Assembly: GCA_964017185.1 (NCBI GenBank)
Contig: OZ024871.1
Span: 26,574,488 to 26,638,487 of the forward strand
Length of the DNA stretch: 64,000 nt
Source of the DNA: Rugalucina vietnamica
Taxonomy: Eukaryota > Mollusca > Bivalvia > Lucinida > Lucinidae
Direction of reading: 5' to 3'
Under the pieces are notes generated by a model that was given only the letters and a program-made list of their open reading frames with translations, was not told the origin of the DNA and searched no databases. Position 1 is the first letter of the stretch. Every line of letters begins with the position of its first letter. Positions 21,073 to 32,598 of the stretch are shown here, in pieces. The position numbers and the translations under genes were made by a program.

Positions 21073-22272
21073 TTTATTGTTATCCTCTCAAAGGCTTATA
21101 GTTTATTTCAAATATAACTGCAAATGAAGCTGATCGAACTCTTAAAAACTTCCAAAACAAATCTTTGACCAAACAATTGTTGTTTCCCTTATAAATGTAT
21201 TTGCAAATCAATGGTTTGCCTAAGGAATATATTACATCTTTTGCAAAATTTCGTGTTAGTGCACATAGTCTCCAAATTGAAAAAGGTAGACACAAAAATA
21301 AAGCTGTAATCGAACGATTATGTCCTTTGTGTAAAGCTGATATAGAAACAGAATCTCATTTTTTACTACAGTGCCAATCGTTAACAGAATCTCATTGTTT
21401 ACTACAGTGCCAATCATTAGATGACCAAAGAATACTATTTTTCACAGAGTGGGAAAATGCTATTCCATCTTTCATAAATATGGATGAATCTGAAAAATTT
21501 AGATTCATTTTACAGAATAAAGAATATGATGTGCTTAGTACGAGTATATGCATTTGCCATATTCACAAGATGTTCAAAATTAGAGAAGATTTAATAGATA
21601 ATGTTACTGTCTCTAATTGATATAATTTGTTCATTTCTGGCATAGCCTGGTCATAGACATCACATACTACAGGCAAAATTTAGATTTCATACCGGTAAAA
21701 TTGGTATGTGCTAGTTTTATATATATTTTGTCCCATAGATATCATTCCACAATTTGTAGTATTATTACTTCTGTGATAGATACTTTTTTTTTCTAGTCGC
21801 ACATCTGGTCATAGATACCATGGAAATGTAATAATTATGTGAGTTTTAATGATTGATACAATTGTTTAGATATACCAGTTACTTGCTTTGGTATTGATAA
21901 TGTTTGCTTTTTTTAAGGTTAATTTGTTAAATCCTAGTCTGAGTTGTATATTATTATTACGGTCATAGATATCACTCCAGTCATAAATTTGGTCATACCA
22001 TAAAATGTATTAAGTTGGTCATAAATACCTTTTATAGTCCTAGTCTGAGTTGTATATTATAAAGGTCATAGATATCATTCCAGTATTAGGGTCATAGATA
22101 CCATAAAATGTTGTATTAAATCATTTATAGTCCTTGTATTGCATGTTTAAACCATTTGCTGTTTATATGTTTAGTATTATGTATGTTTGTATGTAGTTGG
22201 TAACAATCCTATTTCTGGATTTTAAAACCAATAAAAATATTTGATTTGATTTGATTTGATTTGATTTGATTT
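21073..22272 (+). pseudogene. LINE 3' end: ORF2 C-terminal zinc motif, 3' UTR, (TTTGA)n tail
   Basis: The frame 21195-21620 encodes FAKFRVSAHSLQIEKGRHK, then CPLCKADIETESHFLLQC, a C-x2-C...H-x4-C motif found at the C-terminus of many non-LTR retrotransposon polyproteins. A 36-bp tandem duplication (21348-21383 / 21384-21419) repeats the second half of the zinc motif. Upstream, the same frame can be read back to about 21100 but has in-frame stops (21192). The 3' UTR has several 'ggtcatagatatca' repeats between 21649 and 22110, and the element ends in (TTTGA)n at about 22241-22271. The LTR element sits directly against its left side. I cannot tell which LINE clade it belongs to. Confidence 0.75.
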
Positions 22273-23238
22273 ATACTCAAAGTAGTTGAAAGGTCATCAA
22301 ATTTAATTGACTGTACAATGATGTACCATAAAAAGTAAGCATCAGGTACTGAAGAGGTGCAATCAGAATCCGAAGCCAACCCTTAAATTGACCATTGATT
22401 AAATTCTGCGAATCCAGCAAAATCATGAATCAATTTGATATATATCGTATTCGTTCTAATTAGCTCACATGGTCCAGTAAGCGCACACCCTGGTCATTCC
22501 CGAAAATCATGTGCATAAGTGCACACTGCTCGACTCACAAATTGATATTTAATACATATTTTACACATAAATTCCGCATTAACTGCATTAAAACTGAGAA
22601 TAAGCTGATCAAAAAATATTTTGTAACAATTGTAACACTTAAATGACATCATCTTCGGTATTTTTGACATGAAAGCCTTTCAGCAGTTTATGTGTGGTTT
22701 TCGTTCCTGGTGCGCTAATTAGAACGTTATTTTGAAAAGTTAAGCGCACTGTACGCTAATTAGAACGATTACGGTATTTTGGTTGACAGTTCTGAAAATG
22801 GGCAATATACATTCTAACGAAAGAGTGGCCACCGATATCAGATTTTATTATTTGTTGTCTAATTCTGAAGTTTTATGATACGTTTATATTTTTGTATTTT
22901 ATTTGTTACTTAAATGAATTGATGCAATACAGAAAAAACATACCATCCTATTGTTAACTTACTTTAAACAGTCCAAGAAAATTGAAACAATTGATCAACC
23001 AGTTTTATCTACGAGTGAAGACCTCGGCTTTTACTGGAAGCATCGATGCATAATCTAAACTAATAATCAGGTTGAATATTCCGCTTATGCATTTAACTCT
23101 CATGAAAATGAAATTAAGTGTCTGGAGTAAGCATTATATGCTAATAGCTTAAAGACAGTGAGCTTTGTCGCTTGGTAAATATGTCTTAGGGTTGATCTGA
23201 GCAGTCGGTTGCAAACCACCGGCTTACTAGCAGCAACT
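22273..23238. other. Anonymous sequence
   Basis: AT-rich, without ORFs or repeats that I recognise. 'gcgctaattagaacg'-like words recur at 22450-22770 (for example 22716 and 22752), suggesting an old repeat. Confidence 0.5.
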
Positions 23239-23485
23239 TTTTTTTAATTCGGTTTTACGTCCCTTTCAAGATTATTTCAGCTCATATGAGACGGACCAAT
23301 CAGTACGTGGACGAAAAAGGGAGAACCCCGAGAAAAACACCTGGCACACCCACAAGCAGAACGGCTTGTCTCACATGTGGCCATTGCGGGGCTAGAACCC
23401 CATCAGACACAGCAGTGAGATCATCGAGTGATTTAGAAACAGCAGCTCTTAACTTTCGGCCACGGGGGCGAAATAACAGAAACTA
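23239..23485 (-). mobile_element. Probable SINE, minus strand
   Basis: Read on the minus strand, a B-box-like GGGGTTCTAGCCCC (23387-23400) is followed about 120 bases later by CTTGAAAGGGACGTAAAACC and an A-rich tail. The latter is a 3' end typical of invertebrate tRNA-derived SINEs. The A box is not clear. The plus-strand 66-codon ORF here is considered spurious. Confidence 0.45.
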
Positions 23486-23624
23486 GCATGATGTTTTTTC
23501 GAGAATTTGTAAAAGGAAATCAGAAGGTATTACAAGCTATGCTCTGACGCTTATAAATACAATTATTTAACTTGTTCCGCTGTTTACGTGGGTACTAAAA
23601 TGTGCGACGCGAAAAGATTTACTG

Positions 23625-23836
23625 GGAATCACGGTGGCCTGGTGGTTGTACATCAGACTCCGAATCGAATGGCTCTGGGTTCGATCCCCCACACGGGGCG
23701 CCGTGTGGCGTCTTTAAGCATGACAAAGTAACTCTCCACAGGACTGGTGTATACTCAGGAATCGCTTGCTCTATCCAGACATGACTGAAAATTTGTTGAC
23801 TTGGAAGTTAACCCCAATACAAACAAACATACGAAG
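23625..23836 (+). mobile_element. tRNA-derived SINE
   Basis: The head has an A box TGGCCTGGTGG (23635-23645) and a B box GGTTCGATCCC (23678-23688), the internal RNA polymerase III promoter of a tRNA-related SINE. The body ends in a tail with 'ttgttgacttggaagttaa' and 'atacaaacaaacata'. It does not form a full tRNA cloverleaf with a matching acceptor, so it is not called as a tRNA gene. Confidence 0.7.
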
Positions 23837-24603
23837 GTCTACTTGCCTTGAAGGACATATCGAAGTGTCTTAAAATCCCCAGCTTTGTCTGACAGTGCGG
23901 CAGACCACATAAAGAGAGCCGAACGAGCCCAATTATATCCGACTCGGTAAACATCTGACATCATTTCTGTTGACTGCATGTTGGGAGATACTGAAAATTT
24001 TCTCTTAGTGCTAAGTGGGTTGATGGAAGCTGGAAAACACTCACTTTGTCGGTTTGTTAGGTCGGCTGACATTATTACATATTATTAGAGGTATGTCAAT
24101 AATTGTACCGTGATTTTTACCTGTACAGAGAAAAAATGACCATTTTATCGAGAATATTTGACGTTCTTGAAACATTCTTGTATGAATATTTCAAGCATCA
24201 CACAAAGATTATTTTATGTTCCAATACTCAGCTTTAGAGTGCTCAGCACACGCTTATGAGCAGCTGTCTAGTTACTTACTGGTTTGATTCCGTTGTATGG
24301 TATGCTGGGTAAATTTTGGTAAAATATATCACCATTAACGAAATCTACAACTTACTGAATACAATCTTTGAAAGTATTGTTAACCAAAAGACAACAATTT
24401 GGAAGAAAACATGTTATTTACAATATCTACTCTAACCAGGTTTCAGCAAATATAATAAATAACACATTTTCTCAAAAGAAAAAATGGACTTCTAAGTGGA
24501 AAAACTTAGATTGTAGTCAGAAAGTTGGATATCATGCTTATGTTAATAGATTTTCATAAAACTTACCCATCATTATAGTTCGTCTCTCATGAATGAGAAA
24601 GAC
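23837..24603. other. Anonymous sequence
   Basis: No gene, repeat or RNA recognised. Several short ORFs without motifs. Confidence 0.5.
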
Positions 24604-25165
24604 CATCATTATTGCTTGAATATGGTTCATGTGTGTTGGCGTGTTGTTTGGTGACTGACTCGACCAATTCTTGCTCTAAACTGTCGGTTGCAAGTAGAGC
24701 AAGTCAATGTCATGGAATTTGCTGGAGGCTCATTGGTCTTGGCTTTGCGCTCTCCGTGCTTTCTTTCAGCTTCACAGGTTCTCTTTTTGTCATACAGAGC
24801 TGCTCCTTTGTTGATAAGACCTCGCCACTTTGATCGCTACTGTGCAGTCTGTTCCAAAGACCCCATTGGTATTTCGAAACCCTTCAGAGGGGCTTAGAGG
24901 GTGTCTTTGTAGCGTTTCCTTTGGTCACCTTGAGAACGTTTTTCCTCCTGTTGTTCTCCATAGAAAACTTTCTTTGGAAGTCGCGCATTAGGCATTATTT
25001 TAACATGGCCAGTCCATCTAAGCTATGCGTGTTTAAGACTGTATGCATGCTTTGCATTCCTGCTTTCTTCAGGACCTCTGTGTCTGAAATCTTGTCTTGC
25101 CACTTGATTTTAACACCTTTCTTAAACATGTCGTTGGTTACTCCAGCATGCTAGACAGATGACAA
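24604..25165 (-). pseudogene. LINE ORF2 C-terminal fragment with C2H2 finger
   Basis: Translating the minus strand from about 25145 gives TNDMFKKGVKIKWQDKISD, then TEVLKKAGMQSMHTVL. After frame changes it gives fragments like PLKGFEIPMGSLEQTAQ and INKGAALYDKKRT, and finally LTCSTCNRQFRARIGRVSH, a C2H2 zinc finger. This is the conserved C-terminus of a common group of metazoan non-LTR retrotransposon proteins (IKW.DKVSDEEVL...; CPTCGRSFRARIGL.SH). Several stops and frameshifts make it a pseudogene. The reverse transcriptase part is absent. Confidence 0.8.
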
Positions 25166-25411
25166 GAATCAAACCAGGCAGTATTTTGACAGTTGCTTAT
25201 AAGCGTGTTGCTGAGCCCTCTTAAGCTGGGCGTTTGTGCATAAAACAATCTGATCTTGATGTTTGAATAGACCATACAATGAATGTTTCAAGAAAAACCA
25301 GCCTTCTTGGCCATTTATGCAGGTAAAATTATACAAATATTAGATTTTGACAATTGGTAGACTCTTCAGTAAACTAGAATTGTCAGAAAATCTGACTATA
25401 GCCCCGCTTCT
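25166..25411. other. Anonymous sequence
   Basis: Nothing recognised. Confidence 0.5.
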
Positions 25412-25768
25412 AAAAAGGTACAAGTAGGCAAAGATCAGGAAAAGGCGCAATCAGAAATTGTTTCCCACTCCAAAAACAGAGATGAAAAAAAAAAAAAAAA
25501 AAAAAAAAAGAAAAAGAAAATTAAATTAACAATCAGGTACTTATATATGAAAACATATCTTAAGCCGATTGGGCAGCTATTTTCCCAATAGGTGGCCACT
25601 CAGTTACCTAAACTTAACTAAAATATGAAAATATACATAAGGCGCCAACAACACAAAAGAATTTTAACACCAAGACATAAAACGAAAGAACCACCACAGA
25701 AGTATCGCCTTGGAACGATTACTGGCGGGCTTAAATCGATTTTACAGGTACCTAACCTCACCCTCACC
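25412..25768 (-). mobile_element. Penelope-like 3' UTR fragment, minus strand
   Basis: Starts with AAAAAGGTACAAGTAGGCAA (complement of the element's 3' end) and runs to the complement of the 'gaggttagg..cctgtaaaa' part of the UTR. A poly-A expansion of about 22 bases sits at 25487-25509, where other copies have a short T run on the opposite strand. Confidence 0.85.
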
Positions 25769-25794
25769 CTAAGTTTTTTTTTCCAGAGTGAGAA

Positions 25795-26360
25795 AAGCAA
25801 TGACCTGATGACGGTTAACAATCCCAAGATAGATATTGTCAATGTTGAGGTGCATACAAAATTTGGTCTGATTATGTCAATTTTAAGATTCTCAAGATAC
25901 TGAGCAGAATTGAAATTATGAAGTTAATCAAGGGTCGCAACTCAGTTAAAATTTTGCGAAAAATTAACAGTAATAATCCCAATCTAGTTCTTGTCAATGT
26001 TGATATGCATACAAAATTTGGTCAGATTCTGTTTATTCGTTCTCAAGATATTGTGCGGAAACGAAATTCTGATGTAGATCAAGGACCGTAACTCTGTCAA
26101 AATGTTGCAAAAAATGACGGGTAACAGTCCCAAGCTAGATCTTGTCAATGTTGATGTGTATACAAAATTTGGTCAGATTCTGTGAATTTATTCTTAAGAT
26201 ATTGAGCGGAGAACAAATTCTAGTGTAAATCAAGGGCCGTAACTCCGTCAAACATTAGCGAAAAATGTTCAGTAGCAATTCCAAACTAGATCCTGTCAAT
26301 GTTGATGTGCATACAAAATTTGGTCTGATTCTGTCTAATTGTTTTCAAGATATTGTGGTT
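25795..26360 (+). repeat. Minisatellite, period about 151 bp, 3.7 copies
   Basis: The anchor 'gtcaatgttga' occurs at about 25838, 25993, 26144 and 26295, with spacings of 155, 151 and 151. Each unit has 'gcatacaaaatttggtc', 'tctcaagatattg' and 'aagggccgtaactc'. No open frame spans it. Confidence 0.85.
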
Positions 26361-26790
26361 TGTTTTCTTGTGATTTACTTTTTTGAATTACATCATTTGT
26401 GCTTTTCTATTGTGTTCTCTGTAAAGTCATAATATATTATAGGTTTTCGTAAAGACTGGGTAATTTTGAATAATATTCTGGAAAAGAGCTCAAACTGACA
26501 TAAGTAATGCTACTTCCACTGTGAATCTATCTAATCTTATTACCGCCACATTTGTTAAGCTAGCACTCAGCCATTAGTTTTCTGTCCGGTTTCATGGACC
26601 ACATGGGAATATTCCATGGCTAATATAACAATATAAACAAAACCACATGCCTTTTTGGCTTATAATAATTTACATTATTCATTTGTTTTCAGACAAAGAT
26701 TATGGGACGGAAACAATGAATGCAAAAAGCGAATTAGGCAAAGTAGTTTTGTTATGAACCAAGTGTGATTCCCTGAGATATAAATCTTGC
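26361..26790. other. Anonymous sequence
   Basis: No feature recognised. It directly precedes block B. Whether it is also duplicated cannot be judged because block A starts at the window edge. Confidence 0.5.
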
Positions 26791-26953
26791 CACTGAATTT
26801 TTAGAATTTTGAGTTTTATTTTAATTTGAAAAATAAAAGAAAATCACTTGGGTATAGTGTTATGGTTTTTAAATGTGTTAATGGATTTCACGACATACAG
26901 CTTAATTTCACGAATTGCAAATATTTTGAAAAGAGCATATTGCAGCAACATTA

Positions 26954-27233
26954 CATTACGAAAACATGCCCATATGATGATATACAGTAATTTTTCAGGT
27001 CAAAAATCGATAATTTTCATAGGATTTTTTTTTGATATTTTTCTTATTTTTGCTCAAAACATAGATTGTGGATACACGTTAGAACCGCCTCGCCGAGGCG
27101 GTTCTAACGAGTACCCACAATCTATGTTTTGGAGCAAAAATAAGAAAAATAGGTATACCCCTGCATACCCCAGTTTTGCTATATAAAAGTGGGGTATAAG
27201 GGGGTATACATTTCACGGACATATTTCCTGATG
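26954..27233 (+). mobile_element. Hairpin MITE family H, copy 3
   Basis: Block B counterpart of copy 1, with an intact central palindrome (27086-27105 region, CGCCTCGCCGAGGCGG). Confidence 0.8.
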
Positions 27234-27264
27234 GTATAATTGAGCTTCATTAAGAGAACACTTA

Positions 27265-27545
27265 CATCACGAAAACATGCCCATGCCATACACAGAGCAA
27301 TGTTGGTTGCAAAAATGAAAATTTTCAGCGGACAAATTTTTAATATTTTTCTTATTTTTTCTCAAAGCATAGATTGTTGGTACACGTTAGAACCGCCTCG
27401 CCGAGGCAGTTCTGATGCGTACCACAATCTATGTTTTGGAGCAAAAATATTAAATAACAATAGATATACCAATGCATATTCCAGTTTTTCTATATAAAAG
27501 TGGGGTATAAGGGTGTATGTATTTCAGGAACATGTTTTCCTGATG
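27265..27545 (+). mobile_element. Hairpin MITE family H, copy 4
   Basis: Block B counterpart of copy 2. The palindrome core is better preserved than in copy 2 on the left arm, and the right arm has small changes. Confidence 0.75.
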
Positions 27546-28428
27546 ATTTTGTCAAGAAAATAAATTGTTATGTTATTGATTTGATAATTAATGCATGCGG
27601 CTAAATTTCATACGACTGCTTTTTTTCTGTTTCAGAAAATTAGATATATGTGTTGCCTTTAAATGGAGAGTCCATATTGACTATTTTCTGAAACCATAGT
27701 AATACAGTTTTAGCACAAGAATTTGGTTACATGTGACCAAGTAAGGATGATGTATTAACGTCAATTGTTCTTTTAAAAGCTTCAGCCTGTCGAAAACAAC
27801 ATCGGCATGTATTGATCAGCCACTTTCTTCAGATTTAATTACAATCGATATTTAATCTTTTAACTCAATTCTGGAAACCTTTCATGCTTTGAAGCTCTTA
27901 GAACATATGAACTTAGTTGCATGCCTGATCAATATGTATAAATGCCTGGTGTCTATGTTGGGATTTAAATTTGCTTGCAACATTTTAGGCTCGCTGAGCC
28001 GAAGGCTAATGGTTGAGCTTATAGTTTACCCATGCTCTGCCGTCCGTCTTCATCGTCGTTGTCCACAATGTTCAAACATCTCCTCTGAAATCACTTGGCC
28101 AGTCAAAACCAAACTTCGGGCGTCGGGTGTCAGACTCTATGATGGCCCCGACTTAAAGCTATTCATTTTAGTTGGTTGGGGCCGGAGCTCCTTGTCTGTT
28201 GCTTGGCCCACCGGGGTCCAACTGGTGTTTTTCTTTTGCTCCGGAGTTAGTAGGTTATTCGCCGCCCAGGGATCTCCATCGTCGGGCAGCTTACTCAATC
28301 TGTGAGTCCTTGTTTTTGATTCATCAGGATGTTTATCATGATTTATTTGTTTGTTCTTGATGATTCATTGACTAGTTAGAGATTCACCACGAGGACCGAA
28401 GAACTTACTAAATGTTATGAACCACTGC

Positions 28429-28524
28429 AGAAGCTGAGGGTGAGGTTAGGATCCTGTAAAACCGGTTTAAGCCCCCCAGTTATTTATAACTGACCGTTCC
28501 AAGGCGGTACTGCTGTTGTGGTTC
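28429..28524 (+). ncRNA. Structured RNA domain, copy 2
   Basis: GAACCAC / GTGGTTC closing helix retained. The inner hairpin is AGTTAT-loop-ATAACT, a paired change relative to copy 1. Confidence 0.5.
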
Positions 28525-28765
28525 ACATTTATCAAATTTATCTAATCATGAGTTTCATGTTGCATGACTTTGTGGCCACCCGAATTTAATTTGGCTGTTC
28601 ACTTAGCCCACTGCATTTTACTTTTTCTGTCCAAGCTAGCACTGTGACCACCTTACTTCAATAGCTGCTCACCCTGCTTTCCGTTATACATGTTACATGT
28701 TGGTACCTATATCATATTTTCTTATCATGATTTACCTTATTTCATGTTTATATCTGTGTATAAAT

Positions 28766-28874
28766 GAACCACTGCAGGAGCTGAGGGCGAGGTTAGGATC
28801 CTGTAAAATCGGTTTAAGCCCGCCAGTAACTTTGTGTTACTGATCGTTCCAAGGCGATACTTCTGTGGTGGTTC
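28766..28874 (+). ncRNA. Structured RNA domain, copy 3
   Basis: GAACCAC / GTGGTTC retained, CGCC/GGCG retained. The inner hairpin is AGTAAC-loop-GTTACT, a T-A to C-G covariation against copy 1. Confidence 0.5.
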
Positions 28875-29124
28875 TTTTTGTTTTATGTCTTGGTGTTTAA
28901 ATTTTTTTGTGCTGTTGGCGCCTTATGTATGTTTTCATATTTTTAATTAAGTTAAGGTAACTGAGTGGCCACCTATTGGGAAAATAGCTGCTCATTCGGC
29001 TTACGATATGTTTCATGGTATAAGTGCCTGATTGTTAGTTTGGTTTTTTCCCACCTCGGTTTTTGGAGTGGGAATCTCTTTCTGATTGCGCCTTTTCCTG
29101 ATCTTTGCCTACTTGTACCTTTTT

Positions 29125-31110
29125 ATGTTGAGCATCCTTAGGAAGGGAAACCAAATCTTATATAATTGGTCTAGGTCACATGACAAAGGTGGCAATATAC
29201 ATGTATGCTTTTTGTTCTGCCCACCCTTCCAAGGTAACATCTTTATCTGAAAGCTTCCATCTGCACTGAGCAATGTGGTGGCTCCAGAATTCTTTGGACC
29301 ATAAACAGTTTTCAGTGCATCATGAAATTTCTTCATGTCTTTTCTGTAGGAAAACAGACTGAATTTCTTCGTTTTGTTTCTCAGCCAGGTGTCTCGCATA
29401 TCCCTGAGCTTGATCTTGAGTTGCTGTAGGCTGTCTTCTTGGACACTGAGCTAGTATCATCTTGAAGTGCCTCGTGCAACTGGTGCTTTTCTTCAAGAAG
29501 CCTCTGAATTGCTTCAACATTCTCGTCAAACCACTCTTGATGTTTGCGAGATGGATGTCCTAAAGTAGTTGCAGCTGAAGAATGAACCGCTAAATGAACA
29601 CTTTCCTTCTGGGTCCACCGAACTGAGAGCTAAAATTGGCCTAGCCATCGATCAAAGAACTCACCCACACACATGATCAACGTAATAATCAAGAAATATA
29701 TATTGTTTTACCATATGGTAAAAACCTTTAACATATTCTTCTGTAGAACTGGTGGACCGATTTCAGTGAAACTTGGTATGTCAGGGACTCTGGCACATCA
29801 TAATTTGTATAAATCACTGGATTGACATTGACCTATTTTATGGCAAGCTCAGATTTGATCGCATAGGCTTTTTAATGGGCAAAAAGTTAAACCATTGTTT
29901 TTGTGTTCTTATGAAGTTTTGTAGCCTCCTTCCTGAAAGTAGATATTACAGACAATTTATTGCGTTAATGAAGCTATGTGAGTATTCAAATTCAGAGTCA
30001 TCTCTTGACCTTAACCAAAGCCCATTTACATATTGCATTTGAAACTTTTTCTTAGAAACAACTCGGCCAACCATGGCCAAACTTGATGTGGATCATTAGG
30101 AGGGGAGAACAAAAGTTTGTATCAACGGTCCAGGTCACATGACCAATATGGCCACCATGTCCGTATTTGGTAAAAAATAAAATGAAATAAAAATCTTCTT
30201 CTCTGGAACCGAAGGACCGATGTCAACGAAACTTTGCATGTATTATCAAAGACGGTGGCCCATCATAGTTTGTATAAATCATGACCTTGGGTTGACCTTG
30301 GCCTATTTTACGGCAACGTCAAATTCGGGCACACAGGTTATTATAATGGAAAAAAGTGAAAACGCTGTGGTTTGTTCAGGAAGTTTTGTAACCTGTGAAA
30401 TGAAATATGGTAGATACAGACAACGTATTGAGTTTATTAAGTTATGTGAGAATTCACGGTGAAGTTAATTATTTGACCTTGGCCGAAGGCCATTTATCTA
30501 TTAAATTTAAAACTAAATTTTCTCAGAAACCATTTGACCAATTAAAGCCAAACTTCACGTGTACTATTTTAGGAAGGGAGAAACAAATTTATAAAAAATG
30601 CTTTACATGCGCGGATCCAGAGGGGGGGGGGAACCGGGGGTACGGACCCCCCCCCCCCCTGGAATTTGAAAATTTTACCTAAAAAAAGGTAATTTCGGGA
30701 TTTTTGGGGGTTGGACCCCACCTCATCTGTGACCAAAAAATACCATTTTCAGTGGACCCCCTCTCATGAAAATTTCTGGATCCGCGCATGCTTTAGATCA
30801 CATGACTAAGATGGCTGCCATGCCTATATATGGTGAAAACCTTAAAAAATCTGATTTCTATGAAACTTTATATGTAGCATTGGGGGCTCCGGCCTACCAT
30901 AGTTTATAAAAAAAAGTAATGACATTGGGTTGCTCTTGACCTATTTTACAACATGGTCAAATTTGGTCACATAAGCTTTTTTAACGGACAAAAAGGAAAA
31001 CATGATTTTTTCAGAATGTTTCGTAGCCTGTGACCAAAGTATATAGATACAGACAACTGAAGATTTAACAAAGTTAACTATTTAAGGTCAATGTAATATT
31101 GGTCAAATGC
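29125..31110 (+). repeat. 455-bp-period degenerate repeat, block B
   Basis: Counterpart of 1320-3690. It is interrupted by the insertion at 30606-30790. Subtracting that insertion restores a spacing of about 448 bp between the anchors at 30230 and 30865. Confidence 0.7.
30606..30790. mobile_element. Short TIR element CATGCGCGGATCCAG with 5-bp duplication cttta
   Basis: 185 bp with ends CATGCGCGGATCCAG and CTGGATCCGCGCATG, and a G-run/C-run inside the left part. Flanked by cttta at 30601-30605 and 30791-30795. The block A sequence near 3385-3395 is unoccupied. No ORF, so it is a non-autonomous DNA transposon of unassigned superfamily. Confidence 0.85.
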
Positions 31111-31330
31111 CAAATCTCAGGTGAGCGTCCGTATGACAAATGGTCCTCTGGTTTTTTTTTTTCTGTTCTGCATTTGTTTTCGCTGCAAGGATAGGACAAT
31201 TCTTCGAAATTTCAAGCTTCTAGCCTTCTTCTGTGATGGTACAATCACAGTTTGTGTCAGTCCTGGTCGTAAACCCCGAAGACCAGACTTCGCAGGTCGC
31301 GGCTTCAATGTTGAAGTGTTTGTCATGTCA
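31111..31330. mobile_element. Fragment of MITE family M within block B
   Basis: 'gcatttgttttcgctgc' and 'gaaatttcaagcttctagcc' match internal parts of the family M elements (for example 9240-9320). Neither end is intact. Block A lacks this segment (compare 3680-3700). Confidence 0.55.
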
Positions 31331-31516
31331 GACTACAGCTCTGCGAAGACTTGTTGATCGCAGAATTCTTGCGATTTGTGATCTCAATAGCTCTTGGGAG
31401 GTTGATTGTAACAAAACTAATTTTGTTGAGTCAATAAATCTTGAACAAGATAAAAAAAAAGGTCGCAATGGGGTTTAATTCTGACCTAATTGTGCCACTC
31501 TTTTGAAAAAAAAGTA

Positions 31517-31548
<32 letters not shown>

Positions 31549-32150
31549 TATAAAAGAGAAATGAAAATAGAATTCTCGATTGACAGCTGTCCGTGAATTG
31601 AAACGGAATTAAAACATTATTTAGAGAAATGTAGAAATGTATGGCACATGAATGTCACGTGGAATTAAGAATGTTTCCTTTCTAAGAAAACACTTGCATA
31701 CATAACAATAATGATCCCCACTTGAAAATAATTACATGTAGCACGGTGATGTCACTGTCAATAGCGGATACTGTTTCATGCAATTACCCTAAAAATGTCC
31801 CCATAGCTCGTTTATAATGCACTTTATATTATGTATTTTATCCTGACATCAGCGGCGATATTCTAAGAACTCATTTGATGTTGCTTGCAATTTCAAAGTG
31901 ACTTTCATCGAAAGCTCAATACAGGGTCGATGATGAGAATTTTATTGTACTGATAAAATGGCAACGTGTAGGTAATTGAAAAGCATGAAAGGAAATTTAC
32001 ATACCGTGACAGAAATGCTGATACTACAAATGCATAATTTTCACAATTCATTTCCGAAGCAATTTTGCTTTTGATCGTTGAATGACTGCATAAAATAAAC
32101 AGTGGCAATTATGCAGTTTCTTGGCTCTACAACACCCATGAGAATCAAAT
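31331..32150. repeat. Anonymous duplicated sequence with (ATC)n tract
   Basis: Matches 3700-4620. The (ATC)n microsatellite is at 31516-31548. No coding evidence. Confidence 0.65.
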
Positions 32151-32384
32151 GAGCTTCCTCGTGGAAAAACCAACAATGTGGTTTCCGACCAGGTCTGACA
32201 CAAACCGGCCTGTACAGCTACAGAAGCAGGCTAGAAGCCTGAAATTTTGGAGTTAAGTAGAGGAAGAACTGTACTATTCGAGTAGCGAAAACAAAGGCGC
32301 TGATCAGCTTCGTGGTTACCGCGAAGCTGATCTGCGTCTTTCTTTTCGCCTATGCAGATTGTTGGTTTCCCCATGAGGCGGCTC
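32151..32384. mobile_element. MITE family M, copy 2
   Basis: 234 bp, ends GAGCTTCCTCGTGG and GGCGGCTC, internal hairpin GATCAGCTTCGTGG / CCGCGAAGCTGATC. In opposite orientation to copy 1. Block A at about 4610 (gagaatttaataataagc) lacks it. Confidence 0.85.
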
Positions 32385-32598
32385 ATATGTAATAAGCAAA
32401 TAGATTTCAGCGCAACAAAATGAGGATAGACTTGCGCCAGCAAAAGCGTGAACGGTCCTGAAAAGGCTGACCTGTACCCGGTCTTGGAACATAATGTTCA
32501 AATACCCTGTGCCAAGGTCACCATTAATAAAGGACAAAATGTTTCGTCTCATTCAGAAATTTCAAAATGACATTCAGTTTTGATTCCCAGCATTTTAT

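Larger units (their letters stand above)
28118..29124 (+). mobile_element. 5'-truncated Penelope-like element with duplicated UTR module
   Basis: Begins in the last codons of the RT gene (GGGTGTCAGACTCTATGATG) and ends at ...TACTTGTACCTTTT. Block A shows the empty site at 1322 (aaacttc|atgttaagc), so both ends are exact within a base or two; no target duplication longer than 1-2 bases is visible. The structured UTR module is present twice (28429-28524 and 28766-28874). The spacer between them is not in the other copies. Confidence 0.9.

Noticed and set aside
23635-23690. tRNA gene
   Set aside because: A and B boxes are present but no matching acceptor stem or anticodon arm; the 3' tail is that of a SINE.
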